Origin: Secundilactobacillus hailunensis | Lineage (GTDB): Bacteria; Bacillota; Bacilli; Lactobacillales; Lactobacillaceae | DNA length: 64,000 nucleotides | Reading direction: 5' to 3' | Assembly: GCF_005405185.1 (NCBI RefSeq) | Contig: NZ_BJDO01000008.1 | Location: 1-64,000, forward strand | Shown here: piece after piece, positions 52,248 to 60,246 of the stretch | Layout: each line of letters begins with the position of its first letter | Position numbering within the stretch: position 1 is the stretch's first letter | Program-made: the position numbers and the translations under genes | Notes under the pieces: generated by a model | The model's database searches: none | Told to the model about the DNA's origin: nothing | Seen by the model: the letters and a program-made list of their open reading frames with translations, nothing else

Positions 52248-52276
52248 GTTGACAATTATCACCGCGTCTGTTAAAT
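52248..52276 (+). promoter_or_regulatory. Promoter of the serC-serA operon
   Basis: TTGACA and TTAAAT are 17 bases apart. The predicted start (about 52283) is just before the leader-peptide binding site. Confidence 0.7.
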
Positions 52277-52304
52277 TCTAATTAAAGAAATGGAGGCCAC
52301 TGAT

Positions 52305-52367
52305 ATGAACAAGCAACAAAACATGCAAACAGTATCATCCTCCTGGTCTACAGTCACACCTGTGTAG
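52305..52367 (+). CDS. Serine leader peptide of the serC-serA attenuator
   Basis: An ATG at 52305, eight bases after GGAGG (52292-52296), opens a 20-codon ORF ending at TAG 52365-52367. It reads MNKQQNMQTV, then SSSWS (TCA TCC TCC TGG TCT at 52335-52349), then TVTPV. Four of five consecutive codons are serine, which is what a serine-sensing leader needs; serine is the product of the operon that follows. The ORF lies 10-20 bases after the predicted start of transcription and overlaps the first pairing segment of the attenuator. Confidence 0.85.
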   Translation: MNKQQNMQTVSSSWSTVTPV

Positions 52368-52479
52368 ACCGCTTTAATGTATCCTAATTGGTCTCCCACA
52401 GATGAAGTTTAAAATTCAACTGTGAGGCCACTATACCTGTAATCAATCACCCTCACAGTGCCTACTGTGAGGATTTTTT
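52345..52479 (+). promoter_or_regulatory. Six-segment transcription attenuator before serC
   Basis: Segments: A 52345-52352 (GGTCTACA), B 52361-52370 (TGTGTAGACC), C 52390-52401 (GGTCTCCCACAG), D 52419-52429 (ACTGTGAGGCC), E 52451-52459 (CCTCACAGT), F 52464-52472 (ACTGTGAGG). A:B (8 pairs), C:D (10 pairs with a CC bulge) and E:F (9 pairs, then TTTTTT: the terminator) can coexist. B:C (9 pairs) and D:E (9 perfect pairs) form the alternative, which disrupts the terminator. Stalling at Ser codons masks A, giving B:C and D:E and read-through. Reaching the stop codon masks B, giving C:D and E:F. Confidence 0.88.
52451..52479 (+). terminator. Attenuator terminator before serC
   Basis: CCTCACAGT and ACTGTGAGG pair around GCCT; ATTTTTT follows. 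It ends 29 bases before the serC start codon. Confidence 0.9.
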
Positions 52480-52508
52480 AATTTCTAAATTATTTGGAGG
52501 AATATCTC

Positions 52509-53585
52509 ATGACAGTTTATAATTTTGCCGCTGGTCCAGCCACCTTACCAGACCAAGTCATCACCCAAATTCAAGACGAACTCCCATCTCTACGGGGAAC
52601 CGGAATGAGCATTATGGAAATCTCTCACCGTTCCGCCCTGTTTGATGACATCATCAACACCGCCCAACAGGATCTTCGTGATCTCATGAGTATTCCCGAT
52701 GATTATGAAGTCCTGTTCTTCCAGGGTGGCGGTACCGGTCAGTTCGCTGCTGTCCCCATGAATTTAGCCACTAAGCATCACCGAATTGCCTTACTGGACA
52801 GTGGCCACTGGGCCGCTAAAGCCGGCGCAGAAGCCAAAAATCTAGGCTATCAAGTAGATACGCTGGCGTCAACTAAGGCCACCCATTATGACCGGCTGCC
52901 AGCGCGTACCTCAACTTTACCAACCGATACCTACGATTATTTGCACATCTGTACCAATAACACCATTGAAGGCACCGCGTACCACGATTTGCCGCAGACT
53001 AACGGCACACCGCTAGTTGGTGATATGTCTTCTAACATCATGGCCCAGCACTATAACGTTAGCGACTTCGACCTTATTTTCGCCGGGGTTCAAAAGAACT
53101 TGGGTCCTGCCGGCGTCACGCTGGTTATCGTGAAAAAATCACTGATCAAAAAAGTGGACCATATTCCAAGCGTGTTTAACTATCAGCTGTTCGCCAAAAA
53201 GAACTCTATGCCAAACACCCCACCCGTCTTTAACATCTACGCCACTGGTTTAACGTTAAAGTGGTTAAAAAAGATCGGCGGTATTGAAGCTATGGAGGCT
53301 TTAAACAAGAAAAAATCCAGCTTGCTGTACGACTTTTTGGATCAGTCAAAACTATTCAACAACCCAGTCAAGCACGTTGATCGGTCACTGACCAATGTAC
53401 CGTTTATGACTGGCGATTCGAAAATTGATCAAGCAGCCATCGATGACCTGACAGCACATGGTTTATTGAATCTCAAGGGCCATCGCAGCGTTGGCGGTCT
53501 GCGTGCCAGCCTCTACAACGCCATGCCATTTGAAGGCGTTCAGGCGCTGGTCAATGAACTGTATCACTTCGAAAAGAACTTATAG
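52509..53585 (+). CDS. serC: Phosphoserine aminotransferase
   Basis: A 358-residue PLP enzyme converting 3-phosphohydroxypyruvate and glutamate to phosphoserine. It begins VYNFAAGPATLP, the SerC signature; EISHRS, FFQGGGTGQFA, and the PLP lysine region FAGVQKNLGPAGVTLVIV follow. The C-terminal HRSVGGLRASLYNAMPFEGV is also diagnostic. The ATG at 52509 follows GGAGG (52496-52500). It is the first structural gene after the attenuator; serA follows 11 bases later. Confidence 0.95.
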   Translation: MTVYNFAAGPATLPDQVITQIQDELPSLRGTGMSIMEISHRSALFDDIINTAQQDLRDLMSIPDDYEVLFFQGGGTGQFAAVPMNLATKHHRIALLDSGHWAAKAGAEAKNLGYQVDTLASTKATHYDRLPARTSTLPTDTYDYLHICTNNTIEGTAYHDLPQTNGTPLVGDMSSNIMAQHYNVSDFDLIFAGVQKNLGPAGVTLVIVKKSLIKKVDHIPSVFNYQLFAKKNSMPNTPPVFNIYATGLTLKWLKKIGGIEAMEALNKKKSSLLYDFLDQSKLFNNPVKHVDRSLTNVPFMTGDSKIDQAAIDDLTAHGLLNLKGHRSVGGLRASLYNAMPFEGVQALVNELYHFEKNL

Positions 53586-53596
53586 GAGGTATCACT

Positions 53597-54760
53597 ATGT
53601 ATCAAGTTAAAACGTACAACGCAATTGTGCAGGCGGGCTTTGACCGGTTTACCGATCAATACCAGATCAATCAGACCGATGATGCCGATGCTTACCTGAT
53701 CCGATCAGTAAACCTTCACGAGCAGGAACTGCCCCAAAACTTAAAGGTCATCGTTCGCGCGGGGGCCGGGTTCAACAACGTGCCCATCGATAAGGCAACA
53801 GCCAACGGCACCGCTGTTTTCACCACTCCCGGCAGTAACGCCAACGCGGTCAAGGAACTGATGGTGGCCATGCTGATCGCCGCTTCACGGAACTTATTTG
53901 CTGCCGCTGATTACGCTGCTCATAATAGCGGTGCTGATATCTCCAAGCGGACTGAACATGACAAGACCAAATTCAACGGCCAGGAACTGTTAGGCAAAAC
54001 GTTGGCCGTCATTGGGGTTGGCCACGTCGGCTCGTTAGTTGCCAATGCTGCCAGTCAGCTGGGCATGAAAGTTATTGCCTACGACCCGTACTTGTCATCG
54101 GATGCCGCATGGCGAATTTCAACCGACATTCATCGTGCCAAAACGTTAGCCACGGCGCTGAAGAAAGCCGACTACGTTACGATCCACGTGCCCAAAAATG
54201 AAGAAACCACCGGCATGATCGGTGCTAAAGCTTTTGCTGCCATGAAAGACGGCGTCACAGTCTTCAATTTTGCTCGTGGTGGTATCGTGAATAACACTGA
54301 GATGCTGAAAGCTTTAGATAGTGGCCATGCCAAGGGCTACTATACTGATTTTGGCAGCGATGAGATTCTTAATCGTAAAGATGTCATCATTACCCCCCAC
54401 ATTGGCGGTTCTACTGGTGAAGCCGAAACCAACGGTGCCGTTCAGGGTGCTGAAACCATCATGAACTACCTAGAAACCGGTAACGTGCAAAACAGCGTTA
54501 ACCTGCCTAATTTGCAGGCACCGTTTGGCACTCCTTACCGCATCACCGTGATGCACCAAAACATTCCTAACATGGTCGGTCAAATTGCCACTATCCTGGC
54601 AAATGCCAACATTAACATTGAAAATATGAGCAACGCGGCGAAGGATAAAGTCGCCTACACCATTATTGATGTGAAGCATCTTCAAAAACAAGATACCAAA
54701 ATTATCGACCAGTTAAACGCCATTCAGGCGGTTTACCGCGCCCGTTTGATTAGAAAATAA
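53597..54760 (+). CDS. serA: D-3-phosphoglycerate dehydrogenase with ACT domain
   Basis: A 387-residue enzyme catalysing the first step of serine synthesis. The Rossmann motif LAVIGVGHVGSLVANAA is near residue 135, and FNFARGGIVNNTEM (Arg), TDFGSDEILN (the usual catalytic Glu position) and ITPHIGGSTGEAE (His) form the active site. Residues about 310-387 are an ACT domain (YRITVMHQNIPNMVGQIATILANANINIENM), the usual serine-binding feedback site. The ATG at 53597 follows AGGAGG. Enzyme-level feedback and the attenuator would both respond to serine. Confidence 0.94.
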   Translation: MYQVKTYNAIVQAGFDRFTDQYQINQTDDADAYLIRSVNLHEQELPQNLKVIVRAGAGFNNVPIDKATANGTAVFTTPGSNANAVKELMVAMLIAASRNLFAAADYAAHNSGADISKRTEHDKTKFNGQELLGKTLAVIGVGHVGSLVANAASQLGMKVIAYDPYLSSDAAWRISTDIHRAKTLATALKKADYVTIHVPKNEETTGMIGAKAFAAMKDGVTVFNFARGGIVNNTEMLKALDSGHAKGYYTDFGSDEILNRKDVIITPHIGGSTGEAETNGAVQGAETIMNYLETGNVQNSVNLPNLQAPFGTPYRITVMHQNIPNMVGQIATILANANINIENMSNAAKDKVAYTIIDVKHLQKQDTKIIDQLNAIQAVYRARLIRK

Positions 54761-54772
54761 GGATTACTAATT

Positions 54773-54814
54773 AAAAAACTGTTCCTAAGATAATGATCTC
54801 GGGAACAGTTTTTT
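54773..54814 (+). terminator. First terminator after serA
   Basis: AAAAAACTGTTCC and GGGAACAGTTTTTT pair across a 15-base loop. Confidence 0.88.
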
Positions 54815-54829
54815 GATTGACCATAAATA

Positions 54830-54860
54830 AAAAACAGTCACGCTAAGATGACTGTTTTTT
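54830..54860. terminator. Second, tandem terminator after serA
   Basis: AAAAACAGTCA and TGACTGTTTTTT pair across an 8-base loop, 15 bases after the first hairpin. Confidence 0.8.
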
Positions 54861-55489
54861 GCAAGTCCCACTAATTGGCTTTAGTAAAGGCTCATGCTGC
54901 TTATAAAAACTTTACTGTTGTCAGGGAACGCGAAGTAAAGCCTTGTAATGTGCGGTAATCATCATCACGATCCTTATATTCGCGATGATTCATTATCGTG
55001 GGTGTTGCTAGTGCTTAAATGATTCGTCGTCACCAAACACTTTTATCTATCGCTGCAGCCTATCGCAGTGCCCCCGCACTTCGACAGATACAACTTCATT
55101 ACTGAACGTGTACCGTTAAGAGAAATTGCTGGCTCAGCAGTTAAAGCCAAATCAACATTCTCTCCAATATTGATCTGCTCTGTTGAAAATCGCTCCCAAA
55201 ACCAATCATTTGTTCAATAACAATACATTAACTAAGTAATGTTTAACCCTTGTATTAAAATTTCTCAACTATTTCTAGACCTTTCAGCCGTGGAAAAACT
55301 TAATCAAGAGCACCTTTAATACAAAGAATATTATGGCTTGAAACCGCGGTAAATACAATACTTCACGCCTCCCACTTTTTTTTAGTTTTTTAAAAAAAGT
55401 GGCGAAATGAATTAAGTTGGAAAACTGTTTAATCATCGCAAAGGGACTATAATAAGGTATAATTTAGGGTGGAATAGTAATCGAGAAAA
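54861..55489. other. Long intergenic region before the Mga-like regulator
   Basis: This 630-base gap holds no supported gene. I see a dyad CACGAT/ATCGTG near 54965-55000, a perfect inverted repeat with long A and T tracts at 55372-55402, and two overlapping TATAAT sequences (55448-55453 and 55458-55463) serving as the likely promoter of the regulator gene. Confidence 0.5.
55372..55402 (+). promoter_or_regulatory. A/T-tract inverted repeat, candidate operator (copy 1)
   Basis: CCACTTTTTTT and AAAAAAAGTGG enclose TAGTTTTTT-type spacer bases. A closely similar sequence in the same orientation relative to its gene is at 60131-60160, upstream of the other operon of this locus. Confidence 0.5.
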
Positions 55490-57031
55490 ATGATTGGAAT
55501 GTCTGCCATGGATTACACGTTTTTACTATCGAAAAATGATCACATCTGTTTCGATATTTTATCCCGTTTCACTCAACAAGCTGATCAAACTCTCAACAAA
55601 GAAGAGTTAGCTCAGTCATTATCGTTGACGACTTATCAATTGAATAAATACTTTGAAACCATGAATACCGATTTGGCTTCAATTGCCGAAGAGACCCCCT
55701 GTTATCTAGATGAACCGAATAAAGGGATGTGGCAAGCGTTTGGGCTGAATTCTTACTTACTGCAAAAAGTGACCTTGCTTTATTTGAACCGTGCACCGCT
55801 TTTTACGGCTTTGGAATACCAGTTCTTCTATAATAACTTGTACACTAAAAAAGAATACGTAACTGCTAATTATATGAGCAGCTCCGTCTTCTATCGATCA
55901 TTGGATTCGCTAAATGACACCTTAACGAAACACAACTTCTTTCAAGCCAGCAGTTTGTATGCCAGTAAGGAGTTTACAATTCGGCTGCATTTATTTCAGC
56001 TTTACTATACGTTATATAATGGGGTGTCCGAACCGTTCGAACCGCTTAACCCGTTGGTTGACGATATGGTTAAAACGATTCAAACCGGTTTACCCGACGA
56101 ATTGAACCCCACGCAGGAAACCAAATTATCAACTTTCCTGCGTATCTGGTTACTGCGGATGCTTGATTCTAATCCGATTGACACTGATCAACAGCTTCAG
56201 ATCAAGCCAACAGCATCCAGTCAGGCGATGATGCAGCAGCTTCAAATTTTGCTAGCAGATCAGTTGAACCTCACCACAGAGGAATTCAATTACCTCTATA
56301 GTTTCTTAATTGCCCAAGGCTATCTCGGCTTTGACAAAATGCGTGAACTCGCCGCTAACATTCCAGCGGTTGATGAATTGACCGCTCAATTTATGGATGA
56401 GATGAAAAGCACTAACGTTTTGCTGACCACCCACCTAGTTGACGATCGTCAGCTAGAAGATAGTTTACTCAGTATTCATTTTCAGTTCACGACGTTTTAC
56501 ATTGAGCCCACGACGTTTATCAGCCCTGATCAAGTTCAGTTTTTTGCCGAACTCTACCCAGCATTTGACGTCGCTGTATCACATAGTATTACCAAGCTAC
56601 AGCGCCGTGAGGACCTGCATTTGACTCAAAAAATGGCTGTTAACTTATACTTCAGCTATATGTTCGCATTGATCAATGCGGTCCCGGCCGAACTAATGCG
56701 CGATCAGGTCCACATTTGCGTTGACTTTTCTCAGGGCAATTTATATACCAATTATGTTATTCAATCGCTTAGTGCCTTCAACCACGCGCACATCATTATC
56801 GATGCCCACCTCACGGCCGATACCGACATTTACATCTCCGATTTTCATTCGAAGAAAGTCAGTCAGACCCAAGTGATCTGGCAAGATCCACCAACACCAG
56901 TTGACTGGTCGAACCTCGCGGATTTGATTCTAGACGCTAAACGCCAAAAATTACCAAGTTTATTTCCAAATCAAGATGCAACACAGAAAGGAAGTGGCGT
57001 AAATGAAATTCAGCAGGACAGCGAAAAATAA
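55490..57031 (+). CDS. Mga-like transcriptional regulator
   Basis: A 513-residue cytoplasmic protein. Residues 25-65 form a helix-turn-helix (TLNKEELAQSLSLTTYQLNKYFETMNTDL), followed by a second winged-helix-like region (TANYMSSSVFYRSLDSLNDTLTKHNFF) and a long helical body as in Mga/AtxA-type regulators of surface proteins. It ends with KFNHAHIIIDAH-like EIIB-type strands (YISDFHSKKVSQTQVIW). The ATG at 55490 has no strong binding site; ATGs at codons 4 and 7 are alternatives. Its end overlaps the surface-protein gene by 29 bases, implying coupling and a local target. Confidence 0.7.
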   Translation: MIGMSAMDYTFLLSKNDHICFDILSRFTQQADQTLNKEELAQSLSLTTYQLNKYFETMNTDLASIAEETPCYLDEPNKGMWQAFGLNSYLLQKVTLLYLNRAPLFTALEYQFFYNNLYTKKEYVTANYMSSSVFYRSLDSLNDTLTKHNFFQASSLYASKEFTIRLHLFQLYYTLYNGVSEPFEPLNPLVDDMVKTIQTGLPDELNPTQETKLSTFLRIWLLRMLDSNPIDTDQQLQIKPTASSQAMMQQLQILLADQLNLTTEEFNYLYSFLIAQGYLGFDKMRELAANIPAVDELTAQFMDEMKSTNVLLTTHLVDDRQLEDSLLSIHFQFTTFYIEPTTFISPDQVQFFAELYPAFDVAVSHSITKLQRREDLHLTQKMAVNLYFSYMFALINAVPAELMRDQVHICVDFSQGNLYTNYVIQSLSAFNHAHIIIDAHLTADTDIYISDFHSKKVSQTQVIWQDPPTPVDWSNLADLILDAKRQKLPSLFPNQDATQKGSGVNEIQQDSEK

Positions 57032-59093
57032 ATGGCTAGCAGCCTGTCTTTTTTCAGTCACCGTATTAGCTGGCTTTCAGTTACAGCACGTGGATGCTCA
57101 CGCCGAACAGCCACAACAGCAAACACAGAATACCGGCAACAGCGCACCCACTAACGGTTCAGTTTCTGGCGTAGTGACTGGTTCTTTTGGAAATCAACCA
57201 GGCCATACTGTGACGCTGCAATCTGCCAGTTCAACAGCCACTTCCACAGCAACGCAAACTGATACTAATCAACCAGCGCCATCACCTCAGGTTCCAACAG
57301 CACCTCAAACGCCGTCACCTGAAACACCAACAGTGCCTAATAATGGTACGGCAACGCCCAATTCAGGACCTACTTCACCGACTCAGGGAAATACCACTAA
57401 TCAGCCTGCACAGACTTCTGAACCAGCGGGAACCACCGGAACTCCAACTTCAAATCAGGGTTCCACCACAAGTAACACTAATGATAGTCAGCTGGGGCAG
57501 TTAAAAGTTAACGCCATCGATGGTGTTACCAATACTAATATTGCTGGTGATACCTATACCGGTGAATATCAAGGAACTACGGGGTCACCAATTAAGGACA
57601 AGTCTGCCCTAGTCACTCCAATTCCAGGATATTCCTACGTTGGTAACGTTGATAAAGAGATTCCAGACAACTTTGTTAAAGATCCGCAAACTGCTAATTT
57701 AACCTATATGCCACTTTCACCAATCGTGGTTCATTACGTTGATACAGCGGATCCAAGCAACGTACTCTGGACATACTCACTGCCAACCAACATGGCAACC
57801 AAGGGGCAAGTTTACGATACAGACGATAGTCAGCTGCAATTTACTGGTTATATCTTTGACCATGATAGTGGTAATACCACGGGCAATATTGATCAGACGG
57901 TGAAATCACTCACCGATTCTAATCCGATCGTCGTCAATTACTACTACCGACCCGAATCAGGTCAAGCTGGAACTGTGAATACCACTAACTGGATCGTGAC
58001 ATCTGAAACTAATCCAATTGGTTTAACTGGTGAATACAGCTTCAGTCTCTACCTCAAACGCGATCAGTCAGCCCCGATTAAAGTCGGCAGTTATGACATT
58101 GGTCAGGCTGGATCAGGTCACACTACTGTTACGGGTAGTGGCTCAACGCTCACGACTGGTACCACCAATACAAGTGGCTCAAATAACAGCGGTACCTCAA
58201 CGACCACTTCAACCACTACTTTAATTACTACTGAAACAACGGATACTACTGTTGGGACAACGGGTAACACCGTGACAACAACGGTAACTGGTAATGCCAG
58301 TTCACTTACTACGCCGATCTTAACGCCGCTCAGTCCAGTTTCAGCACCAACTGCAACGGTCAATATTGTGACTGAAACCGGCAAACCGCTTAGTCAGCTT
58401 ACTGTCAGTGGCAAGTTAGGTGCCAATGTTCGCACGCAGATCCAGCAACGACTTAACGGTCTGCGCCAAAATGGCTACGTGATTTTAAGCAATGACGTTA
58501 AGGGCAATACAACTTTGAATCAGACTAATCCGGTCATGACCATCAAAGTCAGTCACCCTGATCGTCAAGCTAATCCGTTCAAACACAATACTATGCCGAT
58601 TGTCGCTCAACTTGGTAATGCTTCTCAATCAGTAAACGCTGCTGCTAAATCAGCAAACGTTACTGCTCAGTCAATGAAGAGTCTTTTCCAAACTGCTGCT
58701 CAAGCTTCAAGCACAACTAACACAGTCACTGATCATCAAAATGCAACGAATCAGACTTCGATCGATCAACTTTCAAACGGTCAGAGTTCAAACGATCAAG
58801 CCACGCAAAGTTCGACTAATCAAAATTCTGATAGCAGTAACAGCAATAGTGGTCAAACTGATCAGAATATGAACCAGCAAAACCAAAAGATTACTCAAAA
58901 TACTGCTACCAGCCAAGCCACTTCAAAAGACGCCGAAGGGAATAGCCAGGTGCACCGTGATGCGGTGGCCAATAACGGTCAGTCATTCGGGCATGCTGCT
59001 GCTAATAACGGCAGTGGCGGTCACTCAGTTTCTGGGTTGGCTGCTTACTTCATTAGTCTTTCTGGAAAAATCAATCTTGGCTCAAGAGGATAG
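57003..59093 (+). CDS. Large secreted Ser/Thr-rich protein with MucBP-like domains, no LPXTG
   Basis: A 696-residue secreted protein. The signal peptide (KNKWLAACLFSVTVLAGFQL) is cleaved near AHA (about residue 34). A Thr/Pro/Gln-rich linker (35-160) is followed by MucBP-like strands (LGQLKVNAIDGVTNTNIAGD and SPIVVHYVDTADPSNVLW, each with a typical NPIVVNYYY end), a Ser/Thr-rich stretch (365-425) and an Asn/Gln-rich C-terminus. The protein stops at GKINLGSRG, with no LPXTG, hydrophobic anchor or positive tail, in any frame. Mucin or mannan binding is inferred from the domain. The ATG at 57003 follows AAAGGA. Confidence 0.75.
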   Translation: MKFSRTAKNKWLAACLFSVTVLAGFQLQHVDAHAEQPQQQTQNTGNSAPTNGSVSGVVTGSFGNQPGHTVTLQSASSTATSTATQTDTNQPAPSPQVPTAPQTPSPETPTVPNNGTATPNSGPTSPTQGNTTNQPAQTSEPAGTTGTPTSNQGSTTSNTNDSQLGQLKVNAIDGVTNTNIAGDTYTGEYQGTTGSPIKDKSALVTPIPGYSYVGNVDKEIPDNFVKDPQTANLTYMPLSPIVVHYVDTADPSNVLWTYSLPTNMATKGQVYDTDDSQLQFTGYIFDHDSGNTTGNIDQTVKSLTDSNPIVVNYYYRPESGQAGTVNTTNWIVTSETNPIGLTGEYSFSLYLKRDQSAPIKVGSYDIGQAGSGHTTVTGSGSTLTTGTTNTSGSNNSGTSTTTSTTTLITTETTDTTVGTTGNTVTTTVTGNASSLTTPILTPLSPVSAPTATVNIVTETGKPLSQLTVSGKLGANVRTQIQQRLNGLRQNGYVILSNDVKGNTTLNQTNPVMTIKVSHPDRQANPFKHNTMPIVAQLGNASQSVNAAAKSANVTAQSMKSLFQTAAQASSTTNTVTDHQNATNQTSIDQLSNGQSSNDQATQSSTNQNSDSSNSNSGQTDQNMNQQNQKITQNTATSQATSKDAEGNSQVHRDAVANNGQSFGHAAANNGSGGHSVSGLAAYFISLSGKINLGSRG

Positions 59094-59178
59094 TCATAAA
59101 CGATTCATTTCTGAAAATCCATCTGAAATGAATCATTTTGTAGTTTGCTTTTTTAACCGCATAAATAATAATAACCAT

Positions 59179-59224
59179 AAAAAACTGATTACTAATCGAG
59201 AATTCGATTGGTAATCAGTTTTTT
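59179..59224. terminator. Bidirectional terminator
   Basis: AAAAAACTGATTAC pairs with GTAATCAGTTTTTT, with inner AATCG/CGATT. Confidence 0.9.
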
Positions 59225-59250
59225 ATTATCTATTCACAATTGTTATTGAT

Positions 59251-59733
59251 TCACTTAACACTTTGAACCAGCGCTTCACCTAAATTATTTTCAACGGCTT
59301 CTTGACGTGCTGTCACCGCCTCATTGAACGTGTCGAAGCTACGGTTCAATACGTACTGCCCACGGATCATTAGCCGGGCGATCCAGTGCTGTGACCGTTT
59401 ATCAAAGGAGACGCCGGCAACGCCCGACTTGTTGGTCTTGCGTTTTTTCATAATAGCAACCACACTGGCACCATTGACTTGCTGCAGATTGTTGACGTCC
59501 CCACGATTAGCAATCAGCTGCTCGTTGGTCCGCATAGCCTCCCTGCCACGTTCGCGCCGAATACAGCCACAGCTTCGCGTATTCCCCTTACGTAATAAGT
59601 AGCCATCAACAACGACTTCTTGGCCACAATCGCACTGACATTGCCACAAGGCATTGCCATTCTTAGCTTTCCCTGCAAAACCGATCACGGTCAATCGGCC
59701 GAACCGTTGATTAATTAAATTGATGCGCTTCAT
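59251..59733 (-). CDS. AP2-domain protein with N-terminal zinc-binding motif
   Basis: A 160-residue basic protein. Residues 30-58 carry paired cysteines (CQCDCGQEVVV... and SCGC) suited to a zinc knuckle. Residues 100-150 (NKSGVAGVSFDKRSQHWIARLMIRGQYVLNRSFDTFNEAVTARQEA) match the AP2 DNA-binding fold, familiar from HNH homing endonucleases and phage-related proteins. No HNH nuclease residues are seen, so it may be a DNA-binding regulator or a relic. The start codon is inside the upstream gene (overlap 23 bases), so they are co-translated. Confidence 0.75.
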   Translation of the reverse strand: MKRINLINQRFGRLTVIGFAGKAKNGNALWQCQCDCGQEVVVDGYLLRKGNTRSCGCIRRERGREAMRTNEQLIANRGDVNNLQQVNGASVVAIMKKRKTNKSGVAGVSFDKRSQHWIARLMIRGQYVLNRSFDTFNEAVTARQEAVENNLGEALVQSVK

Positions 59734-60037
59734 TTGAATCCCCCACTTGTTGTGCTGACGTCATCTTCGTCAGTTTAGTCTCTGATTTTAATGCTGATTT
59801 TTTGACCCGCGGATGCCGAGCACGAAAGCGATCAAGTCCAAATAGTCCCAATAGGCAAATCAGTAGCCCAACGCCAATAAAAACGGCTTCGGTCAAATCC
59901 TGACGATTAACTTTGCTCAAAAAATGGCTAGTAGCTGCGTACGCTAATTGCGGAAATTGATCTATTTCCAAAAGAACTGCCGCTGTGACCACGCCACAAA
60001 GAGATCCCAATTTAACTAAATGATGTTGTGCTTTCAT
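59711..60037 (-). CDS. Small membrane protein, 108 residues
   Basis: A 108-residue protein with an N-terminal signal/anchor-like helix (LVKLGSLCGVVTAAVLLEI) and a second helix near residues 50-68 (AVFIGVGLLICLLGLFGL), then a basic, Ser/Thr-rich cytoplasmic tail. No family was recognised. The ATG at 60037 follows AAGGAGG. With the overlapping AP2-type gene it forms an operon that is convergent with the surface-protein gene. Confidence 0.65.
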   Translation of the reverse strand: MKAQHHLVKLGSLCGVVTAAVLLEIDQFPQLAYAATSHFLSKVNRQDLTEAVFIGVGLLICLLGLFGLDRFRARHPRVKKSALKSETKLTKMTSAQQVGDSNEAHQFN

Positions 60038-60130
60038 TTCACTCGGCCTCCTTCTAAAAAGATGTACATCTAAGTATTAGTATCAGCCTGAAACCGCTTA
60101 AATTCAACGCTTTTCGGCCGTTTCTGTCTG

Positions 60131-60160
60131 CCACTTTTTTTAAAAAAATTAAAAAAAAAG
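60131..60160 (-). promoter_or_regulatory. A/T-tract candidate operator (copy 2)
   Basis: Minus strand reads a T9 run, AA, T7, A7 and GTGG; copy 1 at 55372 reads T8, AG, T6, A7 and GTGG in the same orientation toward its gene. The two copies flank the whole locus. Confidence 0.5.
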
Positions 60161-60178
60161 ATAATCCAACCGGGTCAG

Positions 60179-60225
60179 CAAAACAAGCCTGATTCTCAGT
60201 CAAAAAACAGCTGAAAATCAGGCTT
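60179..60225 (-). terminator. Terminator of the esterase gene
   Basis: Minus-strand CAAGCCTGATT and AATCAGGCTTG pair, with inner CAG/CTG; TTTTG follows. Confidence 0.75.
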
Positions 60226-60246
60226 GTTAGCTTACTCTAGATACTT

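Noticed and set aside
58118-58384. Val-rich 88-codon minus-strand frame inside the surface-protein gene
   Set aside because: It is the reverse of the Thr/Ser repeat codons (ACT/ACC read as GTA/GGT), with no binding site.
58957-59214. An alternative frame at the end of the surface protein that might restore an LPXTG tail
   Set aside because: The translation contains no LPXTG-like motif or anchor helix.
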